A stretch of DNA of 64,000 bases from assembly GCA_002914845.1 (NCBI GenBank), contig JXTC01000082.1, positions 926,133-990,132 of the forward strand, written 5' to 3'. Below the pieces are notes generated by a model. The model was not told where the DNA came from. It searched no databases and saw nothing but the letters and a program-made list of their open reading frames with translations. The position numbers and the translations under genes are program-made. Positions 39,604 through 52,578 of this stretch are shown here, one piece after another; the stretch's first letter is position 1, and every line of letters starts with the position of its first letter. Source of the DNA: Trema orientale. Lineage: Eukaryota; Streptophyta; Magnoliopsida; Rosales; Cannabaceae.

Positions 39604-40234
39604 TCAGGCCCTCGGGAACAAAGCCACTTCCGAGAGTATGTTCAATGTCTTAACGCATTTCAGTAGCCCATTGAAAGTGTAAACCACGCCAGATGAAACA
39701 GCTTCCGTTACTGTAGCTTCCCTATAATGCAATATTCTTACACAACTGTGGTCCTTCGACCACAGACTGACTTCCTGAAGATCTCCCTCTTCCCAGAATA
39801 AGTCAACGGTCAACCCACCACGAGCCCTCAAACCTTTCACATACCCATTAGCCCACTTAGCGGCAGGAAGAGCAGGAAGCAAGTAAACATCAGTAATGGT
39901 GCTTTGTAAGAACATCTCTGCCAATGCTGCAATGAAACTGATACCAGAAAAATATTGGAGAATAAGTAGCTTGTTCAAACACTAAAGCAACTTTAACCGA
40001 AAACCGTCCTGTTCTCTAGAGCAAAAAAAAAAAAAAACGGTGCTGTTCATTGTTTGTGGGGTAGTTGTTGTTGTTTACTGACAAGATTTCAACATGATGC
40101 CTTAATCTCGAAGATGATCACTAACTAATATAGTTGGGTTTGGAATTCCTGTAGAACACATTTCATTGCGGGCCTCAAAAAAAGGAAAAAAAAAACTTGG
40201 TGGTTGTACAGATACAGAAACATATGACAAAACT

Positions 40235-40281
<47 letters not shown>

Positions 40282-43200
40282 AAAACTGGTCTTTATCCTA
40301 AACGTCTCAAGGAAAAGACGATTCTGCAAGGGAAGGTAAATTGACATAACCCATTTCCAGCACATAGTTTAGTGACACTAATATATGCTTAAATCTGTGT
40401 TTTGCAATTTGAAAGCCATAAGTAAATCTCAAGGTTGCATACTTCGATCAGCAGATTTAGAAGGAGCATACTGCTTACCCGAAGTTGGCATCAATCTGAA
40501 AAGGAGGGTGTGCAGCGAACAAGTTACTGTATAGTCCTCCTTTAAAATCTGTCTCCTGTTCAGGATCGACTAAGTTGATCAAACGCTTGATCATGTTATA
40601 TGAATTCTCGCTGTTCTGTAGACGTGCCCACAGAGCAATTTTCCATGAGGTTGACCACCCAGGACCCTCCTCACCTATTCTCAGCAATGAAAGTTGACAA
40701 TACGAGAACGAAAATATCTTACCATTGGCAGTTAAATACTCGTGAAATTCAGAAAATAGTCAAACAAAAAAGCGTACATAAAAGGATTGGTGACAATAAA
40801 TTGCAAAAGGGATAATCATTGATAGGATGAACTCCTTTACAGAGGATCTTCCAAGTAGACTGTAGAAAACACTATAAGGACTTCCCAGTAGAAAAAATCA
40901 TTTCTAAGTACATAATTTAAAGCATCCTCTTCTCAAGAAGCTATATACCCCAAAGCTAAAACAGAAAAATGAAGCAAGTTAGTTTGCAGACAAACCTCGT
41001 TTGTAAAGTGAAGCCTCTGCTGCTTTGCAGAGGTCTGGTGTTTTCTCAAGAGTAATTGTATGCCCGGGATACAGTCCAAATAGATGGGAAAGATGTCGAT
41101 GATGCACCTCTGGGTCCTCAAACTCTTGTGCCTGCCTTAAGACAGAGTATATTACTCACCCTCTATACAGTCCAAGTACATGAAAGTACCTTTTGGAATA
41201 AACCGAGTTTGAAAAGTGTGCACAAACACACACAAGCGCGTGGGGAGCTATTTACTTACCCATTCCATGATAGAACCATCCTTAGCAATTTTTGTAGGAG
41301 GAAGTCTTAGTTGAGCTTTTTTCACCTTTTCAACAAGGTCATCCTTATTTCTGCCGAGGATCTGGTCTTTAAGTATTTAGTTTACTAAGCATATGAAATA
41401 CAGAACGTATGGATATTTTTAAGTAAATTGTTTCATGATATTTGGAGAAAGATATTCACCTCAGCAGCAGAAATGATCGCAAAAAAAACCTCTTTAATGA
41501 TTGCCATGTCCATGGTTGATGAGTAGCTTACACATGCAGGCTTACCATCCGAAGTAATAAAGTTATGCTCTGGAGAAGTCGATGGATTGGTTTCCAGATA
41601 TCCTCCAGAGCCTTCAATTAACCAATCCAGCAGAAATTTTACACATCCTTCCAACAAAGGGTACGCCTTATTTTCCAAAAAGTCCTAATTTGCAGAAGAC
41701 AGTAGCAACATATTAGCTCAGGTTTGACTTAGATAGTGAAATAAGTTCGTTCAAAACAAATAGGTTTCCGTGACATGAATTCTTTACCAAAGAGTCCAAG
41801 AAGATTCGCTTAATTAGTACAAAAAGGAATTAATTTCAGAACTAAACAACCAAAGTCTATGCTTTATACTTTAAAAGTACCTATATTGGTGTCCTTGCTA
41901 AGTTCTCCAAATTAAAAAAAAGTTTAGAGTAGACAATGATATCCTACAAATCACTCAAGCACTTTAGTTAACCATTGGAATGGAAGCTTCAATCTTCTAT
42001 GATTCAAATTTCTGGTCATAGAAAATTGGGGGCCAAAAAAATCCCAATAGCTACGGCTTATGGCATACATCTGAAGAAGCAAATTACTAATAGGAACTAA
42101 TGATGACATCTATTTGGAGTTTTCTATCCCAGTGATGAATAAAAAACCATCTTTGCTACCATGTTCATTTCCATATTGTTATGAATTTCCAACAGATCTG
42201 AGGGAGACATCTTTTGAACTACCCTCTCTATAACCTTGCTTTCACAGGAAACAAATGTCCATGTTAAAGAAAATATATAATTTAGGATTGGAAACATGAT
42301 CTTACTTGGTCCATTGTATAATTATAGTGCTCCCACAGATGTACGCAAAGCCATGCTCCACCCATAGGCCATATAGCCCACACAACATCACCTTGACCTG
42401 CAGATGATCTTGCCCATATGTCAGACTTATGATGTACAACCCAACCACTTGCTTCGTAATTCACCTGTTATAAAATGGAGAATGCAAGAGAAACAGAGAA
42501 ATTACTAGCCTAAGGAATACAGAAATCATAAAAATCCCAGGAGTGTAAATTGGGACTCCCAGTATGGAGCCTGCTGGCTAAAATTACTGCTATCCACCAA
42601 AAAAATAAAAAAAATAAAATTAAACAACGCATGCTGTGCTGATAAATCAATTAATAATAAAAAAAGCCTAAAATATAGAATGTTATAATGCTTACTTCTG
42701 CAGTTTTACTCCCATTGATTGAAAGAGAGGAAATAAAATCAAACAAAGGCTCCTGGCACTCGCTAAGGTTGCAAGGAAGGGAAGGCCAGTAGTTCATTTC
42801 AAGATTAATGTTTAAGTGAGGAGCACCACTGCACAAGAAGATAAAGTCGTAAGTATCCAGAGTCTTAACAAAATTCTGATGTCAATAGTTGCAAAGAGTG
42901 ACAAAATAGTAGCTTATAAAGTTTTAACTTCTTGTGCTCCCTACACTCCCTCTTTTGTTTCCTACTCTTCCAAATGGCTCCACAGAAAAATAGAAACCGA
43001 GAAAAGATAGAATAGCTGTAAAGATAATTTTAAGTGTAAAGAAGGAAAAGTCCAAAAAGATATCTCTTCTACGTCGACCAGAAAAGCTTACATCTTTTTC
43101 AAACCGTTGAAACAAACTTGGTGTGACGACCCAACATGATGAAACAAGTTATAAACGATCTAACGTTGCTTGTTCAAGAATACATGAATTTCTTAGCACC

Positions 43201-45015
43201 AATAATCAAGATCAAAAACTCACTGGTAGAGGTGCTAAAGCAAACAAGATTGTATTTTTATATATATTAATAGTAATAATAATAGAAAGTTAAAAAAATA
43301 TTTTATTTTAAAAAAAGAGAAAATTTGAGCATACTCCCATGCTGGCTCAAGATCCTTGTTCCATATCCCCTGCAGGTTTGCAACCTGACTTCCAGGCCGT
43401 GAACAAGAAATAAGCAAATATCGGCCATACTGGAATAGAAGCTCAATAAGAGAAGGATCTTCATTATTTTGAAAAGATTTCACCCTCTCTGCAGTTGAAA
43501 CTGAATCATCTTCACCTCCCTCAAAATATAAATCAGTCACAGAAGGGACATACTTCTTTGCCTGCCAAACCCCGTTTCCTAAAGTGCTGTTGTTAGAAAG
43601 CTGCAACGAGACACGATGAAAAAGATTCTGATAGTCCTCCAGATGTTGTGCAAAAATATCGGAATGTGACAACTTCCTTATTGTACCCAATAAACTGAGA
43701 GACTCAGAAGTCGGGTCCCTCTTAGAATCTGAAGGCTTAGTTAGTGGCCCATCGTACGAAGACGAAGCCACCAGAACCAAAACAGCCCAATCTGAACCTT
43801 CAACCCTCAAACGCTTGTCCTCCAAAATGTGCATCATGCCTCTACTATTGCTAATCTGCAAATCAAGAACTGCAGAAAATTGAATTCCCTTCGGGTTGTC
43901 ATTTGCATTAACTCCAGGTGGGATACTTTTACCAGGGCAACTTCCTTCAATTATTATCTGGTTCTTTCCATGTACGTATGAATAATGCTGCAACTTACTG
44001 TCCATGGAGACAACAAACGATACAGATCCAGGCTTGTTTCCGGAAATCTTTGTCACAATCGCTTGTTGGGGATACGAAGCAAAATGTTCCCTAGTAAATT
44101 CTACATCATCTACAGTATATTTTACTCTCACAGTTGCATTATTCAGGTCCAGCTCTCTATGATAAGATTCTTCCACATACGTAACATGAGAATCATCAAA
44201 TACTAGATTGATGTCACCCAGAAGCTGGTAAGCCTTCACCATCACATGAATATCGTTAGGATATAATTCCCAAAACAGACTTACCAACAAAGAGCCAAGA
44301 AAATTTGGTTCAAAAGATGGACAAGTACTCTACACATGTAAGTCCAGTATTATAAGGTAAGATACAGCATTTGGGTAAAAACTTAACTGGACATGCCTAA
44401 TCCTAACATGGGATTCATGACTAAAGTACCATAATGCTTTTATTTCATTTTCAAATAAGCAATCACTTCCAGAACTAGTCAAGTCCAAGAAATTAAAGAA
44501 AAAATAACAAAAGGGTAGTTTTTAATTTTTTTCCTCACTAGCAAATTTAGTAACAAACCTCATATGGATTTCCAGTCAATTTGGCAGCAGCTGCAGTGGC
44601 TTCAGCATAATCACCTTGGTCAACAAGTTTTCTGACTTGTTTCAGCGCCTCAGGAGCGCTATAGTCAGTGTAGTTGCCTGGGGTCCCAGTCCAGAGAGTG
44701 TCCTCTGCATTAAAAAACATAGTTGCTATTCTGATTAACCAAACCACCCCTCTTCTACCTACCATAACAGTTGTTATTAGAATTAACAATTGGCAAAGAA
44801 TTTTGACCATTGAGCTGGATAACTTCGGAAGCGACACCACCCCAAACCATGGCGCCGAGGCGGCCATTGCCGATGGGAAGAGCATCGGTCCAGTGCTTCG
44901 CGGGCTCCTTAAACGTCACTTTGAGAGGCCTCCTACTACGAGACTGGATTATGGTTGGGCTCAGAATGTCCTTCTCCTCGGGTTCTTGAACCAAAACGCA
45001 TTCTTCATCTTCCAT
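39604..45015 (-). CDS. FUC95A: GH95 alpha-L-fucosidase 2, intact tandem copy
   Basis: Ten minus-strand exons join in frame: 45015-44808, 44704-44559, 44233-43335, 42828-42696, 42464-42306, 41684-41460, 41361-41260, 41131-40996, 40674-40479, 39937-39604, giving 845 residues. Signature segments: [20 protein letters not shown] near the N-terminus, [34 protein letters not shown] (about 419-438), TNPSTSPEH (about 546-554), [19 protein letters not shown] and [11 protein letters not shown] (about 725-735). From memory of the Bifidobacterium GH95 structure, the NIN and QID motifs hold the catalytic Asn/Asp and the SPEH Glu is probably the acid; I could not check this. Family role: hydrolysis of alpha-1,2-fucosyl residues of xyloglucan in the apoplast (Arabidopsis AXY8/FUC95A). 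The modelled N-terminus is acidic and hydrophilic, with no obvious signal peptide. The exon 2/3 joint (GAG then GCT TAC) is the least certain. Confidence 0.92.
40237..40274. repeat. 38-bp poly-T in fucosidase intron 9
   Basis: Homopolymer T between exons 10 and 9 of the intact fucosidase gene; an A-run on the coding strand. Confidence 0.9.
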
Positions 45016-45161
45016 AATTGAACAAGAAGAAGAAGATGATGTGATGTGGAAGAAGAAGTAGAAGAATCAAGACCACCGAGGAAAAACGAAAAGAACAGTT
45101 ACCTTTCGGAGCCAACCAATGGGACCATTTTAGATGTTACCCGACATTTTAGTTTATTTTA

Positions 45162-45628
45162 GAGTTTTTAGCATGATTAGTCCCTGAATTTTTCGATGAT
45201 TTGCAATGTATTTTCTGAATTTTTTTTTTTGGCAATTAGGACTCTGAATTTATAATTTTTGGCATGATTAGCCCCTGAATTTTTCGTAGATTTACAATAT
45301 ATCCCCTGAATTTTTTTTTTGACAATTAGGACCCTGAATTTAGGATTTTTGGCATAATTAGTCCTTAAATTTTTCACTGATTTACAATATATCCCCTGAG
45401 TTATATTCAAATTTTTAAACAATTAAAAAATAAATTGCAAATCAACGAAAAATTCAGGGGTTAATCATGCCAAAAACTCTAAATTCAGGATCCTAATTGC
45501 CAAAAAAAAAAATTCAGGGGATACATTGCCAAAAATTCTAAATTCAGGATCTTAATTGCCAAAAAAAAAATTCAAAGGATACATTGCAAATTATCGAAAA
45601 ATTCAGGGACTAATCATGTCAAAAACCC
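45162..45628. mobile_element. Mutator-like MITE between the two fucosidase genes
   Basis: Inverted ends (left GAGTTTTTAGCATGATTAG, right CTAATCATGTCAAAAACCC) with TTTATTTTA directly outside both (45153-45161 and 45629-45637), a perfect 9-bp duplication. The left arm contains about three tandem units of roughly 90 bp (CTGAATTTTTCG, TTACAATATATCCCC, GGCAATTAGGACTCTGAATTT), matched in reverse by the right arm. Non-coding. It lies about 150 bp upstream of the intact copy's start codon, within its likely promoter. Confidence 0.87.
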
Positions 45629-46037
45629 TTTATTTTATGTCGTGTTACTGTAACCGACATGTTATTTATACTTGAGAAGTTTTCTATGTCGTTTGACAGA
45701 AAAACGACATGTCTTTTATTACTTAGAAACTTGCATCCTTGTAACCGAGTTTTGAAAAAGAAAAAGTAGTTTGATAATTATGGCATCAGGCCAATCAGGC
45801 CCCGTTTGGTTTAAGTTTTAACTCAAAAGAAAGTTAACAAAAATCATTGATTGTTAATGATACATGAAACAAATGCCTTGAATGAGTCTCCCTCTATAGC
45901 TGAACGAAAATGACACTCTTGAAAAAGAGTAACAAAGAATTATAATGAACGTGTTCACCAAAATTGTTAAATAAAACACAAAATCAATGCTCCTCAAAGA
46001 TGATTCTGATCTTAAAGCGTCAAGGAAAAGCCGCTAC

Positions 46038-49008
46038 TCAGAGAGAATAAGTTTTGACACATCTTAGATGTCTATTGAAAGTATAAACCCTGCAAGTTGA
46101 TATATTTGCCACGACTGTAGTCCCTCTATAGTGTAATCTTTGGATAGAATTCTGGTTCTTTGACCAAAGACCAACTTCATGAAGATCTCCTTCCTTCCAG
46201 CAGATGTTGACCGTCACCCCACCACGTGCCTTGAGTCCTTTTATGCAACCATTTGCCCATTTATCACGTGGGAGAGCAGGAAGGAAATACAGGTCCGTTG
46301 TAGTACTTTGGACGAGCATTTCTGCAATTGCTGCTGAAAATCTGTCAACAAAAAAACAAGAATAATCAGTACCGTCAATCTTCTAGTTTCCAAAGTAGTG
46401 CATCTTCATGACAACGCTTTCAGATTGGTGCTTTGAGTTAGATATTCCAAGAGTGCGTTTGATAGGAGGGAAAAATGGAAGGAAAGAGAAGGGTGGGAGG
46501 AGTAGTGGATGGATTTGGGGTAGGATGGTTGTTTGGTAGGCAAAATTTTAGGAGGGAATGGACGAAACTATGGATTTCTAATCCTCAGTTTGAGCCAATT
46601 TTTTATTTTATACACAATTACATGGATTCTCACATTATCTAATACAAAACACAATAAGAAAAGAATCATCCACTTTTATTCCTTAGGTTATCTTCTTTCC
46701 CTCCAACTGAACATAGCCTAGAGTACTCATTTCGTATACCGTTATAAATTTGTGTTGCATTTGTATGAATTATCGTATAGGAAATCCAATCAGGAGCAGA
46801 GTGACTTACCCAAAGTTGGCATCAATCTGGAAAGGAGGGTGTGCAGTAAACAAGTTACTATAAAGTCCTCCCTCATAATCAGCCTCGTGATCTGGATCCA
46901 CCAAGTTAATTAAATGTTTGATCATACGATAGGCGTGCTCGCTGTTGTGAAGACGAGCCCACAATGCAGCTTTCCATGTTGTTGACCATCCAGGTCCTTC
47001 CTCTCCTGTTTGAAAAGTTAAATTGGCATTTTCAATGCAAGATCAACATCTCCAGAAAAACATGTTGAATTTCATACAAGTTAATGAAACCTGAGAGGCC
47101 AAAAAGATATCCCCTTTTTACTTTTCCCTATTCCCCCTCCCCTTTATTTAATTAATCATTATATACAAACCTCTTTTAAATAGTGTATTATCTGCAGCTT
47201 TACAGAGGTCTGGAGTCTTCTCCACAGTTATCGTGTGCCCTGGAAACAGGCCAAAAAGATGTGATACATGTCGATGATGTGGATCTGGATCCTCAAAATC
47301 TTCTGCCTGCCCATAAAGTAGAAAGAATATCTTAGCCCACATTTGATGAACAGCTTCTCAGCATAGATGAACTTCATTAGACCCTACTAGAACATAAAAT
47401 CTCCACAATTTTGTCAGAGATGGAATTGAGGAGACCAACTTACCCATTCCATGATGGAACCATCTCTAGCAACTTTTGTTGGTGGAAGCTTAGATAGAGC
47501 CTCGTGGACTTTTGTAATAAGAGCATCCTGACTTCTTCCCAGGATCTGTTTATAAAGAAAATTACTGTTATCGAGAGTACACAGTTTTTACAGGCAAGGA
47601 ATGCATCAACTGTTAAAACACGAGCTCAACCTTAGCAGCAGTAACAATTTCGGAGAAAACTTCTTTTATAATAGCAATGTCCATGGTTGCTGAGTAGCTC
47701 ACGCTAGCAGGCTTTCCCTCTGGAGAAGTAAACATGTGCTCTGGAGAAGTTGATGGATTGGTTTCCAGATATCCTCCGCGGCCTTCAATCAACCAATCCA
47801 ATAGAAATGAGGCACATCCTTCCAACAAAGGATATGCCTTATTTTTTAGAAAATCCTAATTATGTAGAAAATATTAGCAGTCATTTAAGTACCAGAGATT
47901 TTGAAATAGATAAAGTAAGCATAAAGACTTCGTGTACTATCCATAAACGTGCATCTGAGTGTTTCCAGAACCTGTGATGTTATATGATTGTTTATATGCA
48001 GTGAAACGTGTAACAGTTCAACATCCAGCAGGCTACGGAGCTTGTTAGAAGTATCGCTCTAAGATAAAATCTCCGTCAGGGGGTAAAAAATGCCAATAAT
48101 CAACTTAAACAAGTTGTTGACTATGAGAGAATGTAAAAGGATTAAAGTAGGAAAAGGAAGAGCAGAAGCTTACTTTGTCCATTGTGTAACTGAAATGTTC
48201 CCATAGATGGGTACAGAGCCAGGCTCCCCCCATTGGCCACAAAGCCCATACAGCTTCACCTCGATCTGGTGATGTTTTTGCCCATAAGTCAGACACCTGA
48301 TGAGCAACCCAACCACTGGCCTCATAGTTCACCTGTAAGTTTTTGTCCAAGTAAATAAGAGAATTCAAGCATAGAGAAAGTAGAAATGCTTTCCAAAAGT
48401 AAGGTCGTCAATGTAACTGCATTGCTCATGCTCATTGTTGAACTAGTGACGGTTTTTTTTACGAGAAAGGTCATAGAACAAAAAATTCCTTGATTCTTTC
48501 TATAGTGTCATCCTATAATCAATTTAACTCCAAACCAGAGTTCCCCGACACTATCACGGAAACCGTAATACTTACACCTCAATACGACAAAAATTAAAAT
48601 AACTTTAAATGCAACCAGAAAAAATAAGATTCTTACTTTGGCAGTTTTACTCCCTGTTTGTGATAGAGAAGATATGTAATCGAACAACGGCTCCTGGCAC
48701 TCTTTGAGATTGCAAGAAAGGGAAGGCCAATAGTTCATTTGAAGATTAATGTTCAGGTGAGGAGCGCCACTGAAAGGTAAACAGCCCTGAATAAGTAACT
48801 AAATGAAACCTAACACTGCATAAAATGCTGATGCAAATTTGAATTGAGTTAATGTGTCAACAATTTAAAAAGCAGGCCACAGGAGCTAATCATGCCACGT
48901 ATTTTATCCTCTCTGACTTAAAAATGAGGAATAATTACCTATATCATCCTAGAAAGCTTAACTATCTGCACATATCTACATTTGTAAGATATAAGAATCT
49001 GAAAGAAA

Positions 49009-49057
<49 letters not shown>

Positions 49058-51142
49058 ACGTACTCCCATGCAGGCTCAACGTCCTTGTTCCAAATACCTT
49101 GCAGGTTTGCCACCTGAGTTCCAGGCCGTGAACAAGATATAAGCAGATAACGACCATACTGGAACAAAAGCTCCACAAAGGAAGGATCTTCATCGGTTTT
49201 GAAAGATTTCACCCTCTCTGCCGTTGAGATAGAAACACCATTGCTTCTTTTAAAACCTGACTCAGTTTCATGCATCAAAAGTTTCTCCATCTCCAGAGGC
49301 CTAGTTCCTGAGATGCTCTTTGAGCTTCCTGAAAGCTCCAATGAGACGCGATGGAAAAGATTCTGATAGTCACTCAGATGATGTGCCAAAAGATCAGAAT
49401 ATGACAACTCTTTTATCGAATTTAATGCCTTCAGAGAATCAGAAGTTGGATCTTTCTTAGAATCAGCAGGCTTTGTAAATGGTCCATCAAATGAGGATGC
49501 AGCCACCAGAAGCAAAACAGCAGAATCTGATTTTTCGATCCGTAACTTATTGTCATCCAAAACATGAATAATGCCATTGCTGCCACTAATCTGCAAACTA
49601 AGAACTGCAGAAAACTGAACTCCCTTTGGTTTTTCATCTGCTGTCACTTTTGGTCGGATCCTGCTACCGGGACAGCTCCCTTCCATCACAATTTCGTTCT
49701 GCCCATTTACTTGCGAGTGATGATCCATCTTGCTGTCTAGAAACATAGTAAATGAAAGAGACCCCGGTTTGCTTGCGGAAATCTTTGTCACGATGACTTG
49801 ATCAGGATTCGAAGCAAAATGCTCCCTCGTAAACTCTACATCACCCACAGAATATTTTATTCTCACTGTTGCAGTGTCCAAGTCCAGCTCTCTGCTGTAA
49901 GTTTCCTTGGCGTAATCGATATGAGAGGGATCAAATTCTAGCTTAATATCTCCCAGTAATTGATATACCTTCATCACACAATGTAATCATAACGTTATAT
50001 AACCTTCGTAACACATGGAACTCATAAAACGTAGATCCTACCATCAACAATTGTCTGTTAAAATTACCACCAAATAACATAGCAAGGCAATATCAACTCG
50101 TGTTTCATTTTCACCGAGTAATTTAAGAATTAAGGTAATGAAATTTACATACATCGGAAGGATCTCCTGACAACTTGACGGCTTCTTTTGTAGCTTCAAC
50201 ATATTCTCCATTATCAACAAGTTTCCTAACCTCTGCTAGTGCCTCAGGAGCCGCGGGGTTCGTATAATTTCCAGGAATCCCGGTCCAGAGTGTGTCCTCT
50301 ACAAAATTCAAACGTCTTCACAATAAGTTTGTTTTGAAATTACATTTATTCATATACACACATTTCTCGCCCACTTTGCGAAATCGTTACGGATAACCTT
50401 TTTAACATTTGGTTTGTTTGGTTGGTAACCCAAATTACATAAGGAAAAGTAAAGCATTTGTCTTTAACATCACTCTGTTTCGTGTACTTAACCCATCCAT
50501 TATTTACCAAACAGATCAAATAAAAGGCAAAATTGGTAAGCAGAGAACCGAAATTCACTCGAGCATTTCCCGAAATCAAAAACTCGAAAATCTTTAATAT
50601 AAATTTGGTTTGATTTAATATTTAATTATACACACGCATTTCGCTAATAACCTCCGAATATACAATCAGAGAGAGTAATTTCAAAATTTATAACACTTGA
50701 ACAGTTAACCATTCATTCGTCTTAACATTACTCTGTTTTTCAAAAAATGTATCCGTACGTAACCACCAAACAGATCAAGTCAAGCACCGAAATTCACTCC
50801 CAGCATTCAAACCCAAAAAAGAAAAAAAAAAAGAAAGAAAACAAAAAGAGAGAGAGTGTGTGTGTAAGTTAAGTCGGTGCCAAAATCCAAATGCGAGTAA
50901 TACTAAACACAGAAGAAGAAGAGAGGTAGACCATTGAGCTGGAGAGTCTCAGAGACGACACCACCCCAAACCATGGCTCCAAGGCGGCCATTCCCGATCG
51001 GAATCGCATCGGTCCAGTGCTTTGCAGGCTCAGTGAACGTAAGCTTCAAAGGCTTAGATTCCTCCTCCGTAACCGAACTCGGCCGCCAGAGGTCCTTCTC
51101 CGCCGGTGGCTGTATCAGAACCCATTCACCAATGTCCTCCAT
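46038..51142 (-). CDS. FUC95A: GH95 alpha-L-fucosidase 2, tandem copy with exon-7 frameshift
   Basis: Ten minus-strand exons matching the neighbour's: 51142-50932, 50298-50153, 49968-49064, 48769-48637, 48332-48174, 47855-47631, 47546-47444, 47306-47171, 47005-46810, 46341-46038. Nine have the phase required; exon 7 is 103 bases where the paralogue has 102. The extra base falls in AAA at about 47519-47521 (plus strand). Read normally, codons run ATC CTG GGA AGA AGT CAG GAT GCT CTT, then shift and reach TAA within about ten codons. Without that base the protein would be 838 residues. Motifs match the neighbour: [49 protein letters not shown]. The loop before STAERVKSF (about residues 380-410) differs strongly between copies. 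Either a sequencing/assembly error or a recent inactivation; everything else looks under constraint. If truncated, it would lose the C-terminal catalytic segment. Confidence 0.88.
46453..46721. mobile_element. MITE-like insertion in intron 9 of the frameshifted fucosidase gene
   Basis: The left end GTGCGTTTGATAGGAGGGAAA and the right end TTTCCCTCCAACTGAACATAGCC are approximate reverse complements over about 25 bp. The GTTTGxTxGGAGGGA-type end is common in plant MITEs. No clear target duplication was found. It lies between exons 9 (46810-) and 10 (-46341). Confidence 0.6.
49012..49055 (+). repeat. (GA)n microsatellite adjoining a fucosidase splice donor
   Basis: A run of about 20 GA units; on the minus strand this is (CT)n beginning about 10 bases after the exon-3 donor (49063-49062). 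Confidence 0.9.
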
Positions 51143-52406
51143 AACCGGTTCTCTCTCTCCGTTTTGCTCTGAGAGCTTAGGATTTTTTTTTTTTTTTTTT
51201 TTGAGGTTGTTTTGTGGGTTCTAATTAGTTATAAGTGAGTAAGCCGTATGGGTAATGGTAATGGAGGGTAGTTGGCGAATAATTAGTACAGTGAGCAGAA
51301 CTTATTGCTTAGAGATTGGCTTTCATTTTCACACGGCAAGGAATGAAGTGAGCTAAGAGGAGGTCCCATGTAGCCTGCCATCCTTTTTGTAGCTTTGCTT
51401 TATAAATGTACATTTAAAACTCCAAAATGAGTTTTTATCAACAAAAAAAAAAAAAAAAAAACTCCATAATGAGTAACTAGTTTAGGCACACGCACTAAGC
51501 TTAAACTACACGACAAAATAATGTTGCAATTGAACCGCATCGTGAGATGGGAGATCACAGTATGCTACATTTTGTGTAATTAATTCGTTTTTTTTCCTTT
51601 TTTACCAAATTTTTGGTATCCAGCATTACTTATTATAGTTATATGGTGACGTGGCCCATAGTCACGGGCTATCTCACAGTAGAAATTGGTTCAAGTACAA
51701 TGTAGAAACTAATTTATTAAAATAAAAAAATTGCTGCAAGTCTGCAACAACTTGTTTTGCTAAATTGACGATAAGGTAGAGCGGGTGCGATATGCGGCCA
51801 ATTCGTGGCTGTGGGATGAGCTGGTTTACTCTGCACGCGGCGCTAGGTACGCGTTGCAGTGATGCTGATAAAATCACGGGCGAGAGAACCCAGGTAGATT
51901 TGCCTTTCTCCGTTTTTCCTCTTTTTTTTTTCTCCTTTTCTTTTCTTAATTTTTTCACTTTCTTGTAATGCACAAAAAACGGTGAATTTTTTTATTATAT
52001 TAATACCAGATCATGTAAAACTTGGAAAGTAAATAGTATTCATGAATCATGTGTTTTCTTTGTTTTTTTTTTTTTCAAAAACAAAAAAATAGTGATCTCT
52101 TTACTATCTTTTCTTGGTAGAAATACTTCACATTTTCTTTTATTTAATTTTTTTTTCTGATAAATGAATAATTCACATGTTATTTTATAGTACTTTCCAG
52201 CCAGCTATTTTTGGATCATAATTTGCAAAATGGTCATTTTTCAAAAACTATAAAAAAAGAGTCAAATTTTAAAAACTATTTAAAAATGACCATCATTATA
52301 GCATGTGTTAGATTTTAGTACTATGTTAATTTACAGCATTGTCATTATAGTATGTGCTTAAATTTATAATGTTTATAACATGAGTTAAAATTTATAATAT
52401 TACTAT
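51143..52406. other. Promoter side of the fucosidase tandem pair and intergenic sequence
   Basis: A T-run at 51182-51202 lies just upstream of the start codon on the plus strand. No gene is supported. Confidence 0.5.
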
Positions 52407-52578
52407 GGGGATGGCTACGGTAGGGGCGTCTCTACGTAGGGTCATGCCTTAATTATCGTTGGATGGGAATCTGTGGGGAATAACGGGAATCTGTGGAGAA
52501 TCTATTTATATACAGATTCCCATCCAACGGTGAATAGACAGGGCCCTACGTAGGGGCACCCCTACTGTAGACGCGCCC
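52407..52578. mobile_element. 172-bp MITE, copy 1
   Basis: Begins GGGGATGGCTACGGTAGGGG and ends CCCCTACTGTAGACGCGCCC, an imperfect terminal inverted repeat. Interior GGATGGGAATCTGTGG pairs with CAGATTCCCATCCAACG. It is nearly identical to the element at 59412-59583 and has the same length. Only ACTAT flanks both sides clearly here, so the target duplication is unresolved. Confidence 0.85.

Noticed and set aside
43985..44206. Plus-strand frame opposite fucosidase exon 3
   Set aside because: Antisense shadow of a well-supported exon.
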